Below are positions 47,486-56,723 of a DNA stretch of 64,000 bases, in pieces. The notes under the pieces are model-generated. The model was not told where the DNA came from, made no database searches, and saw only the letters and a program-made list of their open reading frames with translations. A program made the translations under genes and the position numbers. Position 1 is the first letter of the stretch; every line of letters begins with the position of its first letter. Origin of the DNA: Chelatococcus asaccharovorans (GTDB taxonomy: Bacteria; Pseudomonadota; Alphaproteobacteria; Rhizobiales; Beijerinckiaceae). The stretch is from positions 322,501-386,500 of the forward strand of contig NZ_QJJK01000001.1 of NCBI RefSeq assembly GCF_003201475.1, in the 5' to 3' direction.

Positions 47486-48834
47486 GAGCGGTCACTTTCA
47501 GAGAGGTTGACGGAAGAGCCGGCGCCGTGGCTGTCGCCGGAGCGGACGGCGTGCGTTGTCGTCTGGACGCCGTGCGAGAGGCGCTGCGAGCGCTGCATCC
47601 GCCTCGCCCAATCGGGTTGCCCCTTGGCGGCCTGGACAGCGGAGCCGTCGCTTGCGGCCTCAGTCGCACCGCCAACGGTCCCCATGGTCGAGGAGCCGCC
47701 GGTGACGCCGAAGCCGCTCTTCACGCCATCGGAGAAGCTGGATTTGACGCTGGCCGCGGCGCGGCGCAGCGGCGACATGGCGGCGTTGCCAGCAGCGCGA
47801 CCGACACCGCCCATGCCCGATGCAACGCCGGACGCGCCGGACTGGCCGAGCGAACCGAGACTGAAGGCGGCCGACGCCGCGCCTGCGGCCGTCGCGCCGC
47901 CGCGCACGGCGGCTGCGCCCGTCGAGAGCGCTGCGGCGCCGCCCTTGGCGGCGAGGCCCGCAGCGCCAGCACCGGCGAGCACCACGCCGCCAGCGGCAAG
48001 GCCCGTGCCGACCGCGGCTCCTGCGCCGAGCTGCGGCCCGCCGGAGACGAGGCCGTTGGCGATGCCGGGGCCGAAGATGCCGAGACCGAGCAGCGACAAG
48101 GCGGCGAGCACGACGGCCATAGCGTCGTCGATGCTCGGTGCTTGGCCGCCGAACACTCGCGTGAACTGGCTGAACAGCGTCGAGCCGATGCCGATGATGA
48201 CGGCCAGCACCAGAACCTTGATGCCGGAGGAAATCACGTTGCCAAGCACGCGCTCGGCCATGAAGGCAGTCTTGCCGAACAGGCCGAACGGGATCAGCAC
48301 GAAGCCGGCCAGCGTGGACAGCTTGAACTCGATCAGGGTGACGAAGAGCTGGATCGCCAGGATGAAGAAGGCGAGGATGACCAGCGCCCAGGCGAAGAGC
48401 AGGCACGCGATCTGGATGAAGTTCTCGAAGAAGGCGACCCAGCCCATCAGGTGGGAGATTGATTCGAGCAGCGGCCGTGCGGCGTCGAGGCCGGTCTGCG
48501 CGACCTTGCCAGGACGCATCAGCTCGGCGGTCGAGAAGCCCGTGCCGCTTGCCTTGAGGCCAAGGCCGGCGAAGCTCTCGAAGACGATCTTGGCGAGGTT
48601 GCTCCAGTTGCCGATGAGATAGGCGAAGACGCCAACGAACAGCGTCTTCTTGACGAGGCGCGCGATGATGTCGTCATCGGCCGCCCAGGACCAGAAGAGT
48701 GCGGCGAGCGTCACGTCGATGACGATCAGGGTGGTTGCGATGAAGCCGACCTCGCCGCCGAGAAGGCCGAATCCGCTGTCGATGTATTTGGTGAATACGC
48801 CGAGGAAGTTGTCGATGACGCCTGCGCCGCCCAT
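47482..48834 (-). CDS. trbL: Conjugal transfer protein TrbL (VirB6-like)
   Basis: A 450-residue polytopic inner-membrane protein. About six helices occupy residues 25-270 (FIATTLIVIDVTLAALFWSW, LVILAFFILAIQLFVTLIEF and others), including the family segment FKLSTLAGFVLIPFGLFGKT. The C-terminal 170 residues are Ala/Gly/Ser-rich and probably cytoplasmic. It begins three bases after trbK. Confidence 0.95.
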   Translation of the reverse strand: MGGAGVIDNFLGVFTKYIDSGFGLLGGEVGFIATTLIVIDVTLAALFWSWAADDDIIARLVKKTLFVGVFAYLIGNWSNLAKIVFESFAGLGLKASGTGFSTAELMRPGKVAQTGLDAARPLLESISHLMGWVAFFENFIQIACLLFAWALVILAFFILAIQLFVTLIEFKLSTLAGFVLIPFGLFGKTAFMAERVLGNVISSGIKVLVLAVIIGIGSTLFSQFTRVFGGQAPSIDDAMAVVLAALSLLGLGIFGPGIANGLVSGGPQLGAGAAVGTGLAAGGVVLAGAGAAGLAAKGGAAALSTGAAAVRGGATAAGAASAAFSLGSLGQSGASGVASGMGGVGRAAGNAAMSPLRRAAASVKSSFSDGVKSGFGVTGGSSTMGTVGGATEAASDGSAVQAAKGQPDWARRMQRSQRLSHGVQTTTHAVRSGDSHGAGSSVNLSESDRS

Positions 48835-48837
48835 GGC

Positions 48838-49116
48838 TCACCGCCCTTCCGGGGCGGCCGGCGCGGGCGCGCGGCCAAGGAAGCGGTCACGGGTCTCGGC
48901 CCATACCGCCATGCAAGCGCTGTCGCTGGCCGCCGCTTGGCCGAGCCACTGGCATCGGCGTTGGCCTTCGCGCAGCGGATCGCGGTCGGGGGAATGAAGG
49001 GCGGCCGGCGAAGATGCCGGCGCGTCCTCCTTGCGGTTCAGTTCGATGACCGTCGCGGTGATGGCGATGGCGACGAACACGATAGCGCCGAGGCGGGCCA
49101 GCATCTTGCCGTCCAT
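48838..49116 (-). CDS. trbK: Putative entry-exclusion protein TrbK-alt
   Basis: A 92-residue protein with an N-terminal membrane helix (MLARLGAIVFVAIAITATVI) and a periplasmic part with two Cys (RRCQWLGQAAASDSACMAVW). It fits the alternative TrbK form encoded between trbJ and trbL in alphaproteobacteria. TrbK proteins reduce redundant transfer between cells with the same element. ATG 49116 has an AAGGAG site. Confidence 0.85.
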   Translation of the reverse strand: MDGKMLARLGAIVFVAIAITATVIELNRKEDAPASSPAALHSPDRDPLREGQRRCQWLGQAAASDSACMAVWAETRDRFLGRAPAPAAPEGR

Positions 49117-49136
49117 GGGAATGCTCCTTCTGGCGG

Positions 49137-49904
49137 CTACTTGCCGGTGTTGAACATCTGGGCGTTTCCGGGCGTGTAGCCCGAGCCCGGCGTCAGGAAG
49201 CGGCGGCGCTGTTCGCGGCCCTGTTCAGCGGCAGCGGCGCGCTCGGCCTCGGTCAGTGCGCTGGCGCGGCCATTGGAGGCGAGCAGCGCGACGAGATCGG
49301 AGAGCTGCTGCGATTGCAGTGCGAGGATCTGATTGCCGGCCTGCGTTGCCTGAAGCGCGCCGGTCGCGCCCTGGCTTTGGCTGACGAGCGCCGACATCTG
49401 CGTGCGGTTGCTGTCGATATTGCCAACGACGCCGGCCTGCACGCGCATGGCGTCCTGCAAGCCGCCGACCGTGTTCTTCCAGCGGTCGCGGGCATTGGCG
49501 ACGAGCTGGGTATCCGACGACGACATGGAAATGTTGCCGTATTTCTGGCTGAACATCTGGTCGATCTGCTGGACGTTGAACGCGATGCCCTGCGCTTGGC
49601 TCAAGAGCTGCTGTGTCTTCTGGACGTTCTGCTGCAAGGTCTGGAGCGCGGAGAACGGCAGGCTTGCGAGATTGCGAGCCTGATTGATGAGCATCTGCGC
49701 TTCGTTCTGGAGCGAGGTGATCTGGTGGGTGATCTGCTCCAGCGTGCGCGCGGCAGTCAGCACGTTTTGGGCGTAGTTACTGGGATCGAACACGATGAGG
49801 GCGTGCGCGGGCGTCACCATCATCGGCGACAGGGCAAGTGGCGTGGCCGCGAGCATGGTCGCGGCGAGCGCGACGGCGCGCGAGCGGAAGGTACGGGTCT
49901 TCAT
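49137..49904 (-). CDS. trbJ: Conjugal transfer protein TrbJ (VirB5-like)
   Basis: A 255-residue periplasmic or pilus-tip protein with a Sec signal peptide (ALAATMLAATPLALSPMMVTPAHA). A long helical region rich in Gln and Asn follows (FDPSNYAQNVLTAARTLEQI, THQITSLQNEAQMLINQARN, LQTLQQNVQKTQQLLSQAQG). It overlaps trbE by four bases. Confidence 0.95.
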   Translation of the reverse strand: MKTRTFRSRAVALAATMLAATPLALSPMMVTPAHALIVFDPSNYAQNVLTAARTLEQITHQITSLQNEAQMLINQARNLASLPFSALQTLQQNVQKTQQLLSQAQGIAFNVQQIDQMFSQKYGNISMSSSDTQLVANARDRWKNTVGGLQDAMRVQAGVVGNIDSNRTQMSALVSQSQGATGALQATQAGNQILALQSQQLSDLVALLASNGRASALTEAERAAAAEQGREQRRRFLTPGSGYTPGNAQMFNTGK

Positions 49905-52345
49905 GATTCAGTCTCCTTTTCGGCTTGGGGGAAGTTCGGGATGAGATCGACGGCCCAGGTCGCGCCGCGGGCGCGCAGCCACGCGGCGAGGAAACCTTCG
50001 CGGCCGTGCTCGGCGACAAGGTTGGCGATCAGGGTCTGGTCGGACTTGGAGGAAGCTGCGCAGAGCGCGAGGCCGACTTCGCTAAGGCCCAGCTCGAATA
50101 GGCGGTTGCCGCGCCGCGACTGGCAGTAATAGTCGCGCTTCGGCGTCGCTCTGGCCAAAATCTCAATCTGGCGGTCGTTCAACCCAAAACGCCTATAGAT
50201 CGCCGTGATCTGCGGCTCGATCGCGCGCTCATTCGGGAGCAGCAGCCGCGTCGGGCAACTTTCGATGATCGCCGGCGCGATGCTCGAATTGTCGATGTCG
50301 GACAGCGACTGTGTGGCGAAGATGACCGATGCGTTCTTTTTCCTGAGCGTCTTCAGCCATTCGCGGACCTGGCCGGCAAAGCCTTCGTCGTCCAGCGCCA
50401 GCCAGCCTTCGTCGATAATGAGCAGCGTCGGCCGCCCGTCGAGCCGGTCACCGATGCGGTGGAAGAGATAGGCCAGCACGGCGGGCGCAGCGCCCGTGCC
50501 GACCAGCCCCTCGATCTCGAACGCCTGCACGTCGGCGGCACCAAGATGTTCGGCCTCGGCGTCGAGCAACCGACCATAAGGACCGCCGACGCAATAGGGC
50601 CGGAGCGCCTGCTTGATGTCGTTGGACTGGAGCAGGACGGCAAAGCCGGTAACGGTGCGCTCCTCGACCGGTGCGGAGGCGAGCGAGGTCAGCGTCGTCC
50701 AGATATGCTCCTTCACCTCGGGCGTGATTGTGATGCCCTCGCGCATCAGGATCGCGACGATCCAGTCGGCAGCCCATGCGCGTTCGTAGGAATCGTGGAT
50801 GCGGGCGAGCGGCTGGAGCGAGACCGAAGCGTCGGAGCCTTCGGTCAGGCCGCCACCGAGATCGTGCCAGTCGCCGCCCATAGCGAGCGCGGCGGCGCGG
50901 ATCGAACCGCCGAAGTCGAACACGAAGACCTGGGACCGCTCGTAGCGCCGAAACTGCAAGGCCATGAGCGCCAGCAGCACGGACTTGCCAGCACCTGTCG
51001 GGCCGACGACAAGCGTGTGGCCGACGTCGCCGACATGAAGGGATAACCGGAACGGGGTCGAGCCTTCGGTCTTGCCGTAAAGCAAGGGGGGCGCACCGAA
51101 ATGCTCGTCCCGTTCCGGCCCCGCCCACACGGCAGAGAGGGGGATCATGTGAGCGAGATTGAGCGTCGAGACCGGCGGCTGGCGGACATTGGCGTAGGCA
51201 TGTCCGGGGAGCGAGCCGAGCCAGGCATCGACGGCGTTGACGGTTTCGATCATGGCCGTGAAGTCGCGGCCCTGAATGACCTTCTCGACCAGCCGTAGCT
51301 TCTCGTCGGCAAGACGCGGATCGGCGTCCCAGACCGTGATCGTGGCCGTGACATAGGCCATGCCGGCGACATCCTGCCCAAGCTCCTGCAAGGCCATGTC
51401 GGCATCGGCCGCCTTGTTGGACGCATCGGTGTCGACGAGGGCCGACGCCTCGTTGGTCAGGACTTCCTTAAGGATCGCGGCGATGGACTTACGCTTGGCG
51501 AACCACTGGCGGCGGATTTTGGTGAGGAGCTTGGTCGCGTCGGTCTTGTCGAGCAGGATCGCGCGCGTGCTCCAGCGATACGGGAAAGCGAGCCGGTTGA
51601 GATCGTCGAGCAGGCCGGGCGTCGTCGCGGTCGGAAAGCCGATGATGGTGAGGATGCGCAGGTGCTCGCTGCCAAGGCGCGGTTCGAGCCCGCCGGTCAG
51701 CGGCTGGTCGGCGAGAAGCTCATCGAGATAGATCGGCGTCTCGGGGACGCGGACGCGGTGCCGGTTGGTCGAGACGGTCGAGTGCAGATAGGTCAGCGTC
51801 TCGCTGTCATCGAGCCAGTCGCATTCGGGCATGAAGCCGTCGAGCAGGGCCAGCACGCGGCCGGTGCGGTCGGTGAAGGTGCGCAGGATTTCTTGGCTGT
51901 CGACGCCGCTGCGCTCGCGGCCCTCGTAGAGCCAGGCCTCAGTGCGGGCGGCTTCCTCGGCCGGCGGCAGATAGAGGAAGGTCAGATAATAGCCTGACAC
52001 GAAATGCGCGCCGGCTTCCTCGAAATCGGCCTTGCGCTCGGCGTCGACCAGGCCGGACGCCGGATCGGGAAGCACGCTGTCGGGATAGGTCGCAGCCTCG
52101 TGGCGCTGTGCCTCGACGAAGATCGACCAGCCGGAGCCGAGACGGCGGAAGGCGTTGTTGATGCGGCCGGCGACGGCGACCAGCTCGGCGGCGACGGCAC
52201 TGTCGAGATCGGGACCGCGAAAGCGCGCGGTGCGCTGGAAGCTGCCGTCCTTGTTGAGCACGACGCCTTCGGCGGCGAGCGCGACCCACGGCAGATAGTC
52301 GGCAAGGCGGCTGGCGGAGCGGCGATACTCGGCAAGATTCATCAT
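49901..52345 (-). CDS. trbE: Conjugal transfer ATPase TrbE (VirB4-like)
   Basis: An 814-residue ATPase that energises the type IV secretion channel. The N-terminus NLAEYRRSASRLADYLPW is followed by a CagE/TrbE-type domain, Walker A VVGPTGAGKSVLLALM (about residue 460) and Walker B PTLLIIDEGWLALDDEG, with VIFATQSLSDI behind it. ATG 52345 has GGAGG seven bases upstream. The open frame extends to 52504 but is trbD shadow. Confidence 0.96.
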   Translation of the reverse strand: MMNLAEYRRSASRLADYLPWVALAAEGVVLNKDGSFQRTARFRGPDLDSAVAAELVAVAGRINNAFRRLGSGWSIFVEAQRHEAATYPDSVLPDPASGLVDAERKADFEEAGAHFVSGYYLTFLYLPPAEEAARTEAWLYEGRERSGVDSQEILRTFTDRTGRVLALLDGFMPECDWLDDSETLTYLHSTVSTNRHRVRVPETPIYLDELLADQPLTGGLEPRLGSEHLRILTIIGFPTATTPGLLDDLNRLAFPYRWSTRAILLDKTDATKLLTKIRRQWFAKRKSIAAILKEVLTNEASALVDTDASNKAADADMALQELGQDVAGMAYVTATITVWDADPRLADEKLRLVEKVIQGRDFTAMIETVNAVDAWLGSLPGHAYANVRQPPVSTLNLAHMIPLSAVWAGPERDEHFGAPPLLYGKTEGSTPFRLSLHVGDVGHTLVVGPTGAGKSVLLALMALQFRRYERSQVFVFDFGGSIRAAALAMGGDWHDLGGGLTEGSDASVSLQPLARIHDSYERAWAADWIVAILMREGITITPEVKEHIWTTLTSLASAPVEERTVTGFAVLLQSNDIKQALRPYCVGGPYGRLLDAEAEHLGAADVQAFEIEGLVGTGAAPAVLAYLFHRIGDRLDGRPTLLIIDEGWLALDDEGFAGQVREWLKTLRKKNASVIFATQSLSDIDNSSIAPAIIESCPTRLLLPNERAIEPQITAIYRRFGLNDRQIEILARATPKRDYYCQSRRGNRLFELGLSEVGLALCAASSKSDQTLIANLVAEHGREGFLAAWLRARGATWAVDLIPNFPQAEKETES

Positions 52346-52358
52346 GGTTGCGCCTCCC

Positions 52359-52637
52359 TCAAACTGACAGGTGGCCGGGGATACGCAGATGCCTGCGCCC
52401 GACCTCGACAAAGAGCGGATCGCGCTTGGCTGCCCAGACCGCCGCGAAATGGCCGACGGCCCAGATAGCCAAGCCGACCAGCCAGAGGCGCAGGCCGAGG
52501 CCAACGGCCCCGGCCAGCGTCCCGTTGAGGATCGCGATGGAGCGCGGCGCGCCGCCGAGCAGGATGTGCTCGGTCAGCGCGCGGTGGACCGGCACGGTGA
52601 ATCCCGGCACGTCCAGTTGCTCGAACGCGACCGCCAT
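52359..52637 (-). CDS. trbD: Conjugal transfer protein TrbD (VirB3-like)
   Basis: A 92-residue inner-membrane protein: VPGFTVPVHRALTEHILLGG, a hydrophobic span LAGAVGLGLRLWLVGLAIWA, then AAKRDPLFVEVGRRHLRIPG. The ATG shares its A with the trbC stop (TGATG). The complete, typical length for the family. Confidence 0.93.
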   Translation of the reverse strand: MAVAFEQLDVPGFTVPVHRALTEHILLGGAPRSIAILNGTLAGAVGLGLRLWLVGLAIWAVGHFAAVWAAKRDPLFVEVGRRHLRIPGHLSV

Positions 52638-52969
52638 CAGACGAGCGCCCCGCCGCCGAACGAGAAGAACGACAGGAAGAAGCTCGACGCCGCGAAGGCG
52701 ATCGACAGGCCGAAGACGATCTGGATCAGCTTGCGGAAGCCGCCCGATGTGTCGCCGAAGGCGAGCGCCAGGCCGGTCGCGATGATGATGATGACCGCGA
52801 TGATCTTGGCGACCGGGCCTTCGATCGACTGGAGGATTTTCTGGAGCGGCGCTTCCCACGGCATGGAGGAGCCGGAGGCATGGGCGGCCGGGACTAGGAC
52901 GAGATTGACGTAGGCGAAGGTGGCGGCGGTCGCGATCGTGCGACGAATGCGCATGGTGGTGCGGATCAT
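52637..52969 (-). CDS. trbC: Conjugal transfer pilin TrbC (VirB2-like)
   Basis: A 110-residue prepilin with a long signal (TIATAATFAYVNLVLVPAAHA) and two hydrophobic helices (VAKIIAVIIIIATGLALAFG; FGLSIAFAASSFFLSFF) around the GDTSGGFRKL turn. In RP4 the mature TrbC is cyclised by TraF; no TraF is seen in this window. It overlaps trbB by four bases. Confidence 0.93.
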   Translation of the reverse strand: MIRTTMRIRRTIATAATFAYVNLVLVPAAHASGSSMPWEAPLQKILQSIEGPVAKIIAVIIIIATGLALAFGDTSGGFRKLIQIVFGLSIAFAASSFFLSFFSFGGGALV

Positions 52970-53949
52970 TCTGGTTCTCCTGTGCTGGTGGGGATGGCTT
53001 GGGTGACGCGGTAGTCGCCGTCCGACCCCAGCCCCTCGACGCGGGCGAGTTCGGCGAGCCGGCGCGCGGAACCGCGGCCGGAGAGGACGGCCACGAGGTC
53101 GATCGTCTCGGCAATCAGCGCGCGCGGGACAGTCACGACGGCTTCCTGAATGAGCTGTTCGAGCCGGCGTAGCGCGCCGATGCCGGTCCCGGCGTGGATG
53201 GTGCCGATGCCGCCCGGATGGCCGGTGCCCCAGGCTTTGAGGAGGTCGAGGGCTTCAGCGCCGCGCACCTCGCCGATGGGGATGCGGTCGGGACGCAGGC
53301 GCAGCGAGGACCGCACCAGATCGGAGAGCGTGGCGATGCCATCCTTGGTCCGCATGGCGACGAGGTTGGGCGCGGCGCATTGCAGCTCGCGCGTGTCCTC
53401 GATGATGACGACGCGATCGGCGCTCTTGGCGACCTCGGCCAGGAGCGCGTTGGTCAGCGTGGTCTTGCCGGTGGAGGTGCCGCCCGCGACGAGGATGTTG
53501 GCGCGGGCGGCGACGGCTTCGCGCAACGTCGCGGCCTGGTCCGCCGACATGATCCCGGTGGCGACATAATCGTCGAGCGTGAAGACGGCGACGGCGGGCT
53601 TGCGGATCGCGAAGGCCGGCGCGGCGACGACCGGGGGAAGAAGCCCCTCGAACCGCTCCCCCGTCTCGGGCAGCTCGGCCGAGACGCGAGGGCTTCGGGC
53701 GTGAACCTCCGCGCCGACATGGTGCGCGACCAGGCGCACGATGCGCTCGCCATCGGCGGGCGACATAATCTCGCCCGTATCGGCCAGTCCTTCGGAAAGC
53801 CGGTCGATCCAGATGCGCCCGTCGGGGTTCAGCATCACCTCGACGACGGCTGGGTCTTCGAGAAAGCGCGCAATGGCGGGACCGAGCGCGGTGCGCAACA
53901 TGCGCGCGCCGCGCTGGATCGCCTCCGGTTTCTGATGTGAAGAAGTCAT
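52966..53949 (-). CDS. trbB: Conjugal transfer ATPase TrbB (VirB11-like)
   Basis: A 327-residue hexameric ATPase. An N-terminal domain ([20 protein letters not shown]) precedes Walker [17 protein letters not shown], the Asp box [11 protein letters not shown], Walker B-like [20 protein letters not shown] and the His box [13 protein letters not shown] 53949 was chosen; the open frame's first codon is TTG at 53967. It is first in the trb gene run. Confidence 0.96.
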   Translation of the reverse strand: MTSSHQKPEAIQRGARMLRTALGPAIARFLEDPAVVEVMLNPDGRIWIDRLSEGLADTGEIMSPADGERIVRLVAHHVGAEVHARSPRVSAELPETGERFEGLLPPVVAAPAFAIRKPAVAVFTLDDYVATGIMSADQAATLREAVAARANILVAGGTSTGKTTLTNALLAEVAKSADRVVIIEDTRELQCAAPNLVAMRTKDGIATLSDLVRSSLRLRPDRIPIGEVRGAEALDLLKAWGTGHPGGIGTIHAGTGIGALRRLEQLIQEAVVTVPRALIAETIDLVAVLSGRGSARRLAELARVEGLGSDGDYRVTQAIPTSTGEPE

Positions 53950-54090
53950 GCTGTCCCCAAAATCCAAGGGGACGCAGCAGACAGTTCCCCGATCGGGGAT
54001 GATTAAAAGAGCCTGAAATCGGGTCGCTTCAACAAGTATCTAGGCCCGTGCGGCGGTCGGCGGCGATCAGCGGTGAATGGGATGGATCGG

Positions 54091-54555
54091 TTATTCCGGC
54101 GAGCCGCCGTTCATCTGCGGCGCGGTGCCTTCACCGCCCGGTCGAACCGAGTCGAGATCACGCGAAAGTTCTTTCAGGATCCTGTCTCCGGTCGCCAGTC
54201 GCTTGCCGAGCGTCTGCATGAAGCCCTCGAACCGCTCAAGGCCCTTGGCGCGGCCCGAAGCTTGCGCGGCCTCGGGCAATGCCGGGGTGAAGGTGAGCCA
54301 ATAGCGGACGAACAGCGAGACGGCCTCGCCGAGTACGGCGAGATCCTCGTCGAGCGTGTCGATCTGGCGGCCGAGCTTGTCGAGGCGGCGCGACATGGCC
54401 GCCTCCAGTTTCTCGGTCGTATCGCCGGACAGGAATGACGCCATGGCTGCTTCGACGATGGCGGATTTCGAGATGTTCCGGCGCAGCGCCAGCGCCTCGA
54501 CCTGTTTGAGCAAAGCCGGGTCGAAATAGACATTCATGCGGGTGCGGGTCGTCAT
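54091..54555 (-). CDS. CopG/ribbon-helix-helix relaxosome accessory protein
   Basis: A 154-residue protein with an N-terminal ribbon-helix-helix domain (TTRTRMNVYFDPALLKQVEA, RRNISKSAIVEAAMASFL) and a helical C-terminal part with an aromatic segment (LGEAVSLFVRYWLTFTPALP). In this ICE family a CopG-like gene always lies between traG and trbB. A role in oriT binding or operon control is inferred. It starts 10 bases past the traG stop. Confidence 0.85.
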   Translation of the reverse strand: MTTRTRMNVYFDPALLKQVEALALRRNISKSAIVEAAMASFLSGDTTEKLEAAMSRRLDKLGRQIDTLDEDLAVLGEAVSLFVRYWLTFTPALPEAAQASGRAKGLERFEGFMQTLGKRLATGDRILKELSRDLDSVRPGGEGTAPQMNGGSPE

Positions 54556-54565
54556 GGCGCGGTCC

Positions 54566-56554
54566 TCAAAGCTCTATGCCGTCGCCGGGGTCGAGCGAGG
54601 CTTGCCGTGCGACCGTCCGCATACGGCTGCGCAGGGCGCTGGCCTTGGCGGCGTCGACATCGGGTTCGTCGTCCAGAAGCTCGAACTCCTGGGCGGGCGA
54701 CGGCGGCAGGGGTAAGATTTCCTCATGCTCTGGCAATTCCGGCTCGCGGCGGATGCCGGCATTGGCGGGATCGCCGCCGTCGGCGCCGACGCTGCCCGCG
54801 CCGGTCTGGCCCGCCGCCGCTACGACGCGGCCGGACCAATCATCCGTTGCGATGGCATTGACGGCGGAAGCCGCCGCCAGCTCGGGCGGCGTGATGATGC
54901 GCTCCTGCAAGCGCGCGTCCTCGAAATACCGGGCCTTGGCGGCGCGGATCGGCGGCGTGCCCGCGACCATGACGATTTCCTCGGAGGGTGGGAGCTGCAT
55001 GATCTCGCCTGGCGTCAGTAGCGGGCGCGCCGTCTCCTGCCGCGAGACCATCAGGTGGCCGAGCCAGGGCGACAGACGATGACCGGCATAGTTGGTGGAA
55101 TCGCGCAGCTCGGTCGCGGTGCCGAGCGCATCCGACACACGCTTGGCGGTGCGCTCGTCATTGGTCGCGAAGCTGACGCGCACATGGCAATTGTCGAGGA
55201 TAGCGTTGTTCGGCCCATAGGCGCGCTCGATCTGATTGAGCGACTGCGCGATCAGGAAGCCCTTGAGGCCATAGCCCGCCATGAAGGCCAAGGCGCTCTC
55301 GAAGAAGTCGAGCCGCCCCAGCGCCGGAAACTCGTCGAGCATCAACAGCAGGCGATGACGCTTGCCCACGGTCTTCAATTCTTCGGTCAGCCGCCGTCCG
55401 ATCTGATTGAGGATCAACCGGATGAGCGGCTTGGTACGATTGATGTCGGAAGGCGGCACGACAAGGTAGAGGCTGACCGACTGGCGGCATCCGACCAGAT
55501 CGGCAATGCGCCAGTCGCAGCGCGCGGTGACGCGCGCGACGACGGGATCGCGATAGAGGCCCAAGAATGACATGGCGGTGCTGAGCACGCCGGACCGCTC
55601 GTTATCGCTCTTGTTGAGCAGTTCCCGTGCCGACGACGCGATAACGGGATGAACGCCAGCTTCTCCCAGATGCGGCGTGTCCATCATCGCGCGCAGCGTC
55701 GCTTCGACGGGGCGGCGGGGATCGGAAAGGAAATTGGCGACGCCAGCCAGCGTCTTGTCGGGCTCAGCGTAAAGGACATGCAGGATCGCGCCGACCAGAA
55801 GCGAATGGCTGGTCTTTTCCCAGTGGTTGCGCTTCTCGAGACTGCCTTCAGGATCGACCAGAATGTCGGCAATGTTCTGGACGTCGCGGACTTCCCATTC
55901 GCCTTGCCGGACCTCTAGCAACGGATTGTATGCCGAGGATTTCGCATTGGTCGGGTCGAACAGCAGCACGCGGCCGTGCTTAGCGCGGAAGCCCGCCGTC
56001 AGCGTCCAGTTCTCACCCTTGATGTCGTGGACGATGCAGCTTCCCGGCCAGGTCAGCAGCGTTGGCACGACGAGGCCGACGCCTTTGCCGCTTCGGGTCG
56101 GTGCAAAGCACAACACATGCTCTGGGCCGTCATGGCGCAGATAGTTTTGGCTGTATCGGCCGAGCACGACGCCATCAGGACCGAGCAGGCCGGCGGCATG
56201 GATTTCTTTGTCGTCGGCCCATCGCGCGGAACCGTAGGTCGCGACGTTGTGCACCTCGCGGGCGCGCATGATCGACATCAGGATCGCGACGGCGATGGCA
56301 ATGATACCGCCCGACGCCGCAATGATACCGCCTTCGACGAAGATTGTCGGCGCGTAGGCGTCGAACGCATACCACCACCAGAAGAAGGTCGGAGGATAGT
56401 AGATGGGCCAGCCGGCCAACTCGAACCATGGACTACCGAGCTGGCCTTGAAAGCCGAGCCGCCATGCGGTCCATTGCGTCGCCGCCCAGATCGTCACCAT
56501 CACGATGGCAACGACGGCGGCGATCTGACCCCAAAGAATTCGGCCTCCACGCAT
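54566..56554 (-). CDS. traG: Type IV coupling protein TraG (VirD4-like)
   Basis: A 662-residue membrane ATPase that links the relaxosome to the mating channel. It has two N-terminal helices (about 8-30 and 70-95), Walker A FAPTRSGKGVGLVVP, HDIKGENW, Walker B RLLLMLDEFPALGRL, and FLIAQSLNQIERAYGPN. An acidic, Pro-rich tail ends the protein. GGAG five bases before ATG 56554 supports the start. Confidence 0.96.
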   Translation of the reverse strand: MRGGRILWGQIAAVVAIVMVTIWAATQWTAWRLGFQGQLGSPWFELAGWPIYYPPTFFWWWYAFDAYAPTIFVEGGIIAASGGIIAIAVAILMSIMRAREVHNVATYGSARWADDKEIHAAGLLGPDGVVLGRYSQNYLRHDGPEHVLCFAPTRSGKGVGLVVPTLLTWPGSCIVHDIKGENWTLTAGFRAKHGRVLLFDPTNAKSSAYNPLLEVRQGEWEVRDVQNIADILVDPEGSLEKRNHWEKTSHSLLVGAILHVLYAEPDKTLAGVANFLSDPRRPVEATLRAMMDTPHLGEAGVHPVIASSARELLNKSDNERSGVLSTAMSFLGLYRDPVVARVTARCDWRIADLVGCRQSVSLYLVVPPSDINRTKPLIRLILNQIGRRLTEELKTVGKRHRLLLMLDEFPALGRLDFFESALAFMAGYGLKGFLIAQSLNQIERAYGPNNAILDNCHVRVSFATNDERTAKRVSDALGTATELRDSTNYAGHRLSPWLGHLMVSRQETARPLLTPGEIMQLPPSEEIVMVAGTPPIRAAKARYFEDARLQERIITPPELAAASAVNAIATDDWSGRVVAAAGQTGAGSVGADGGDPANAGIRREPELPEHEEILPLPPSPAQEFELLDDEPDVDAAKASALRSRMRTVARQASLDPGDGIEL

Positions 56555-56723
56555 AAGGCTCCAATCGGCAAAAGAGATGGAGCCGATCAGAGAAAAGGCG
56601 TTTCCGCGCGCAGCAATAGAAAAAATGAAGCAGGAGGGCTGCTGGATACTGTGGCGTACAAATAGGACGGGTTACGGCATGCGCCCATTCGCTCGCAGGA
56701 TGCTGAATCGTTTCGTTCACAAA

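Noticed and set aside
46800-47675. Upstream extension of trbG
   Set aside because: It lies antisense/out of frame over trbF and trbL. The start at 46799 overlaps the trbF stop like the other trb junctions and begins a lipoprotein signal.
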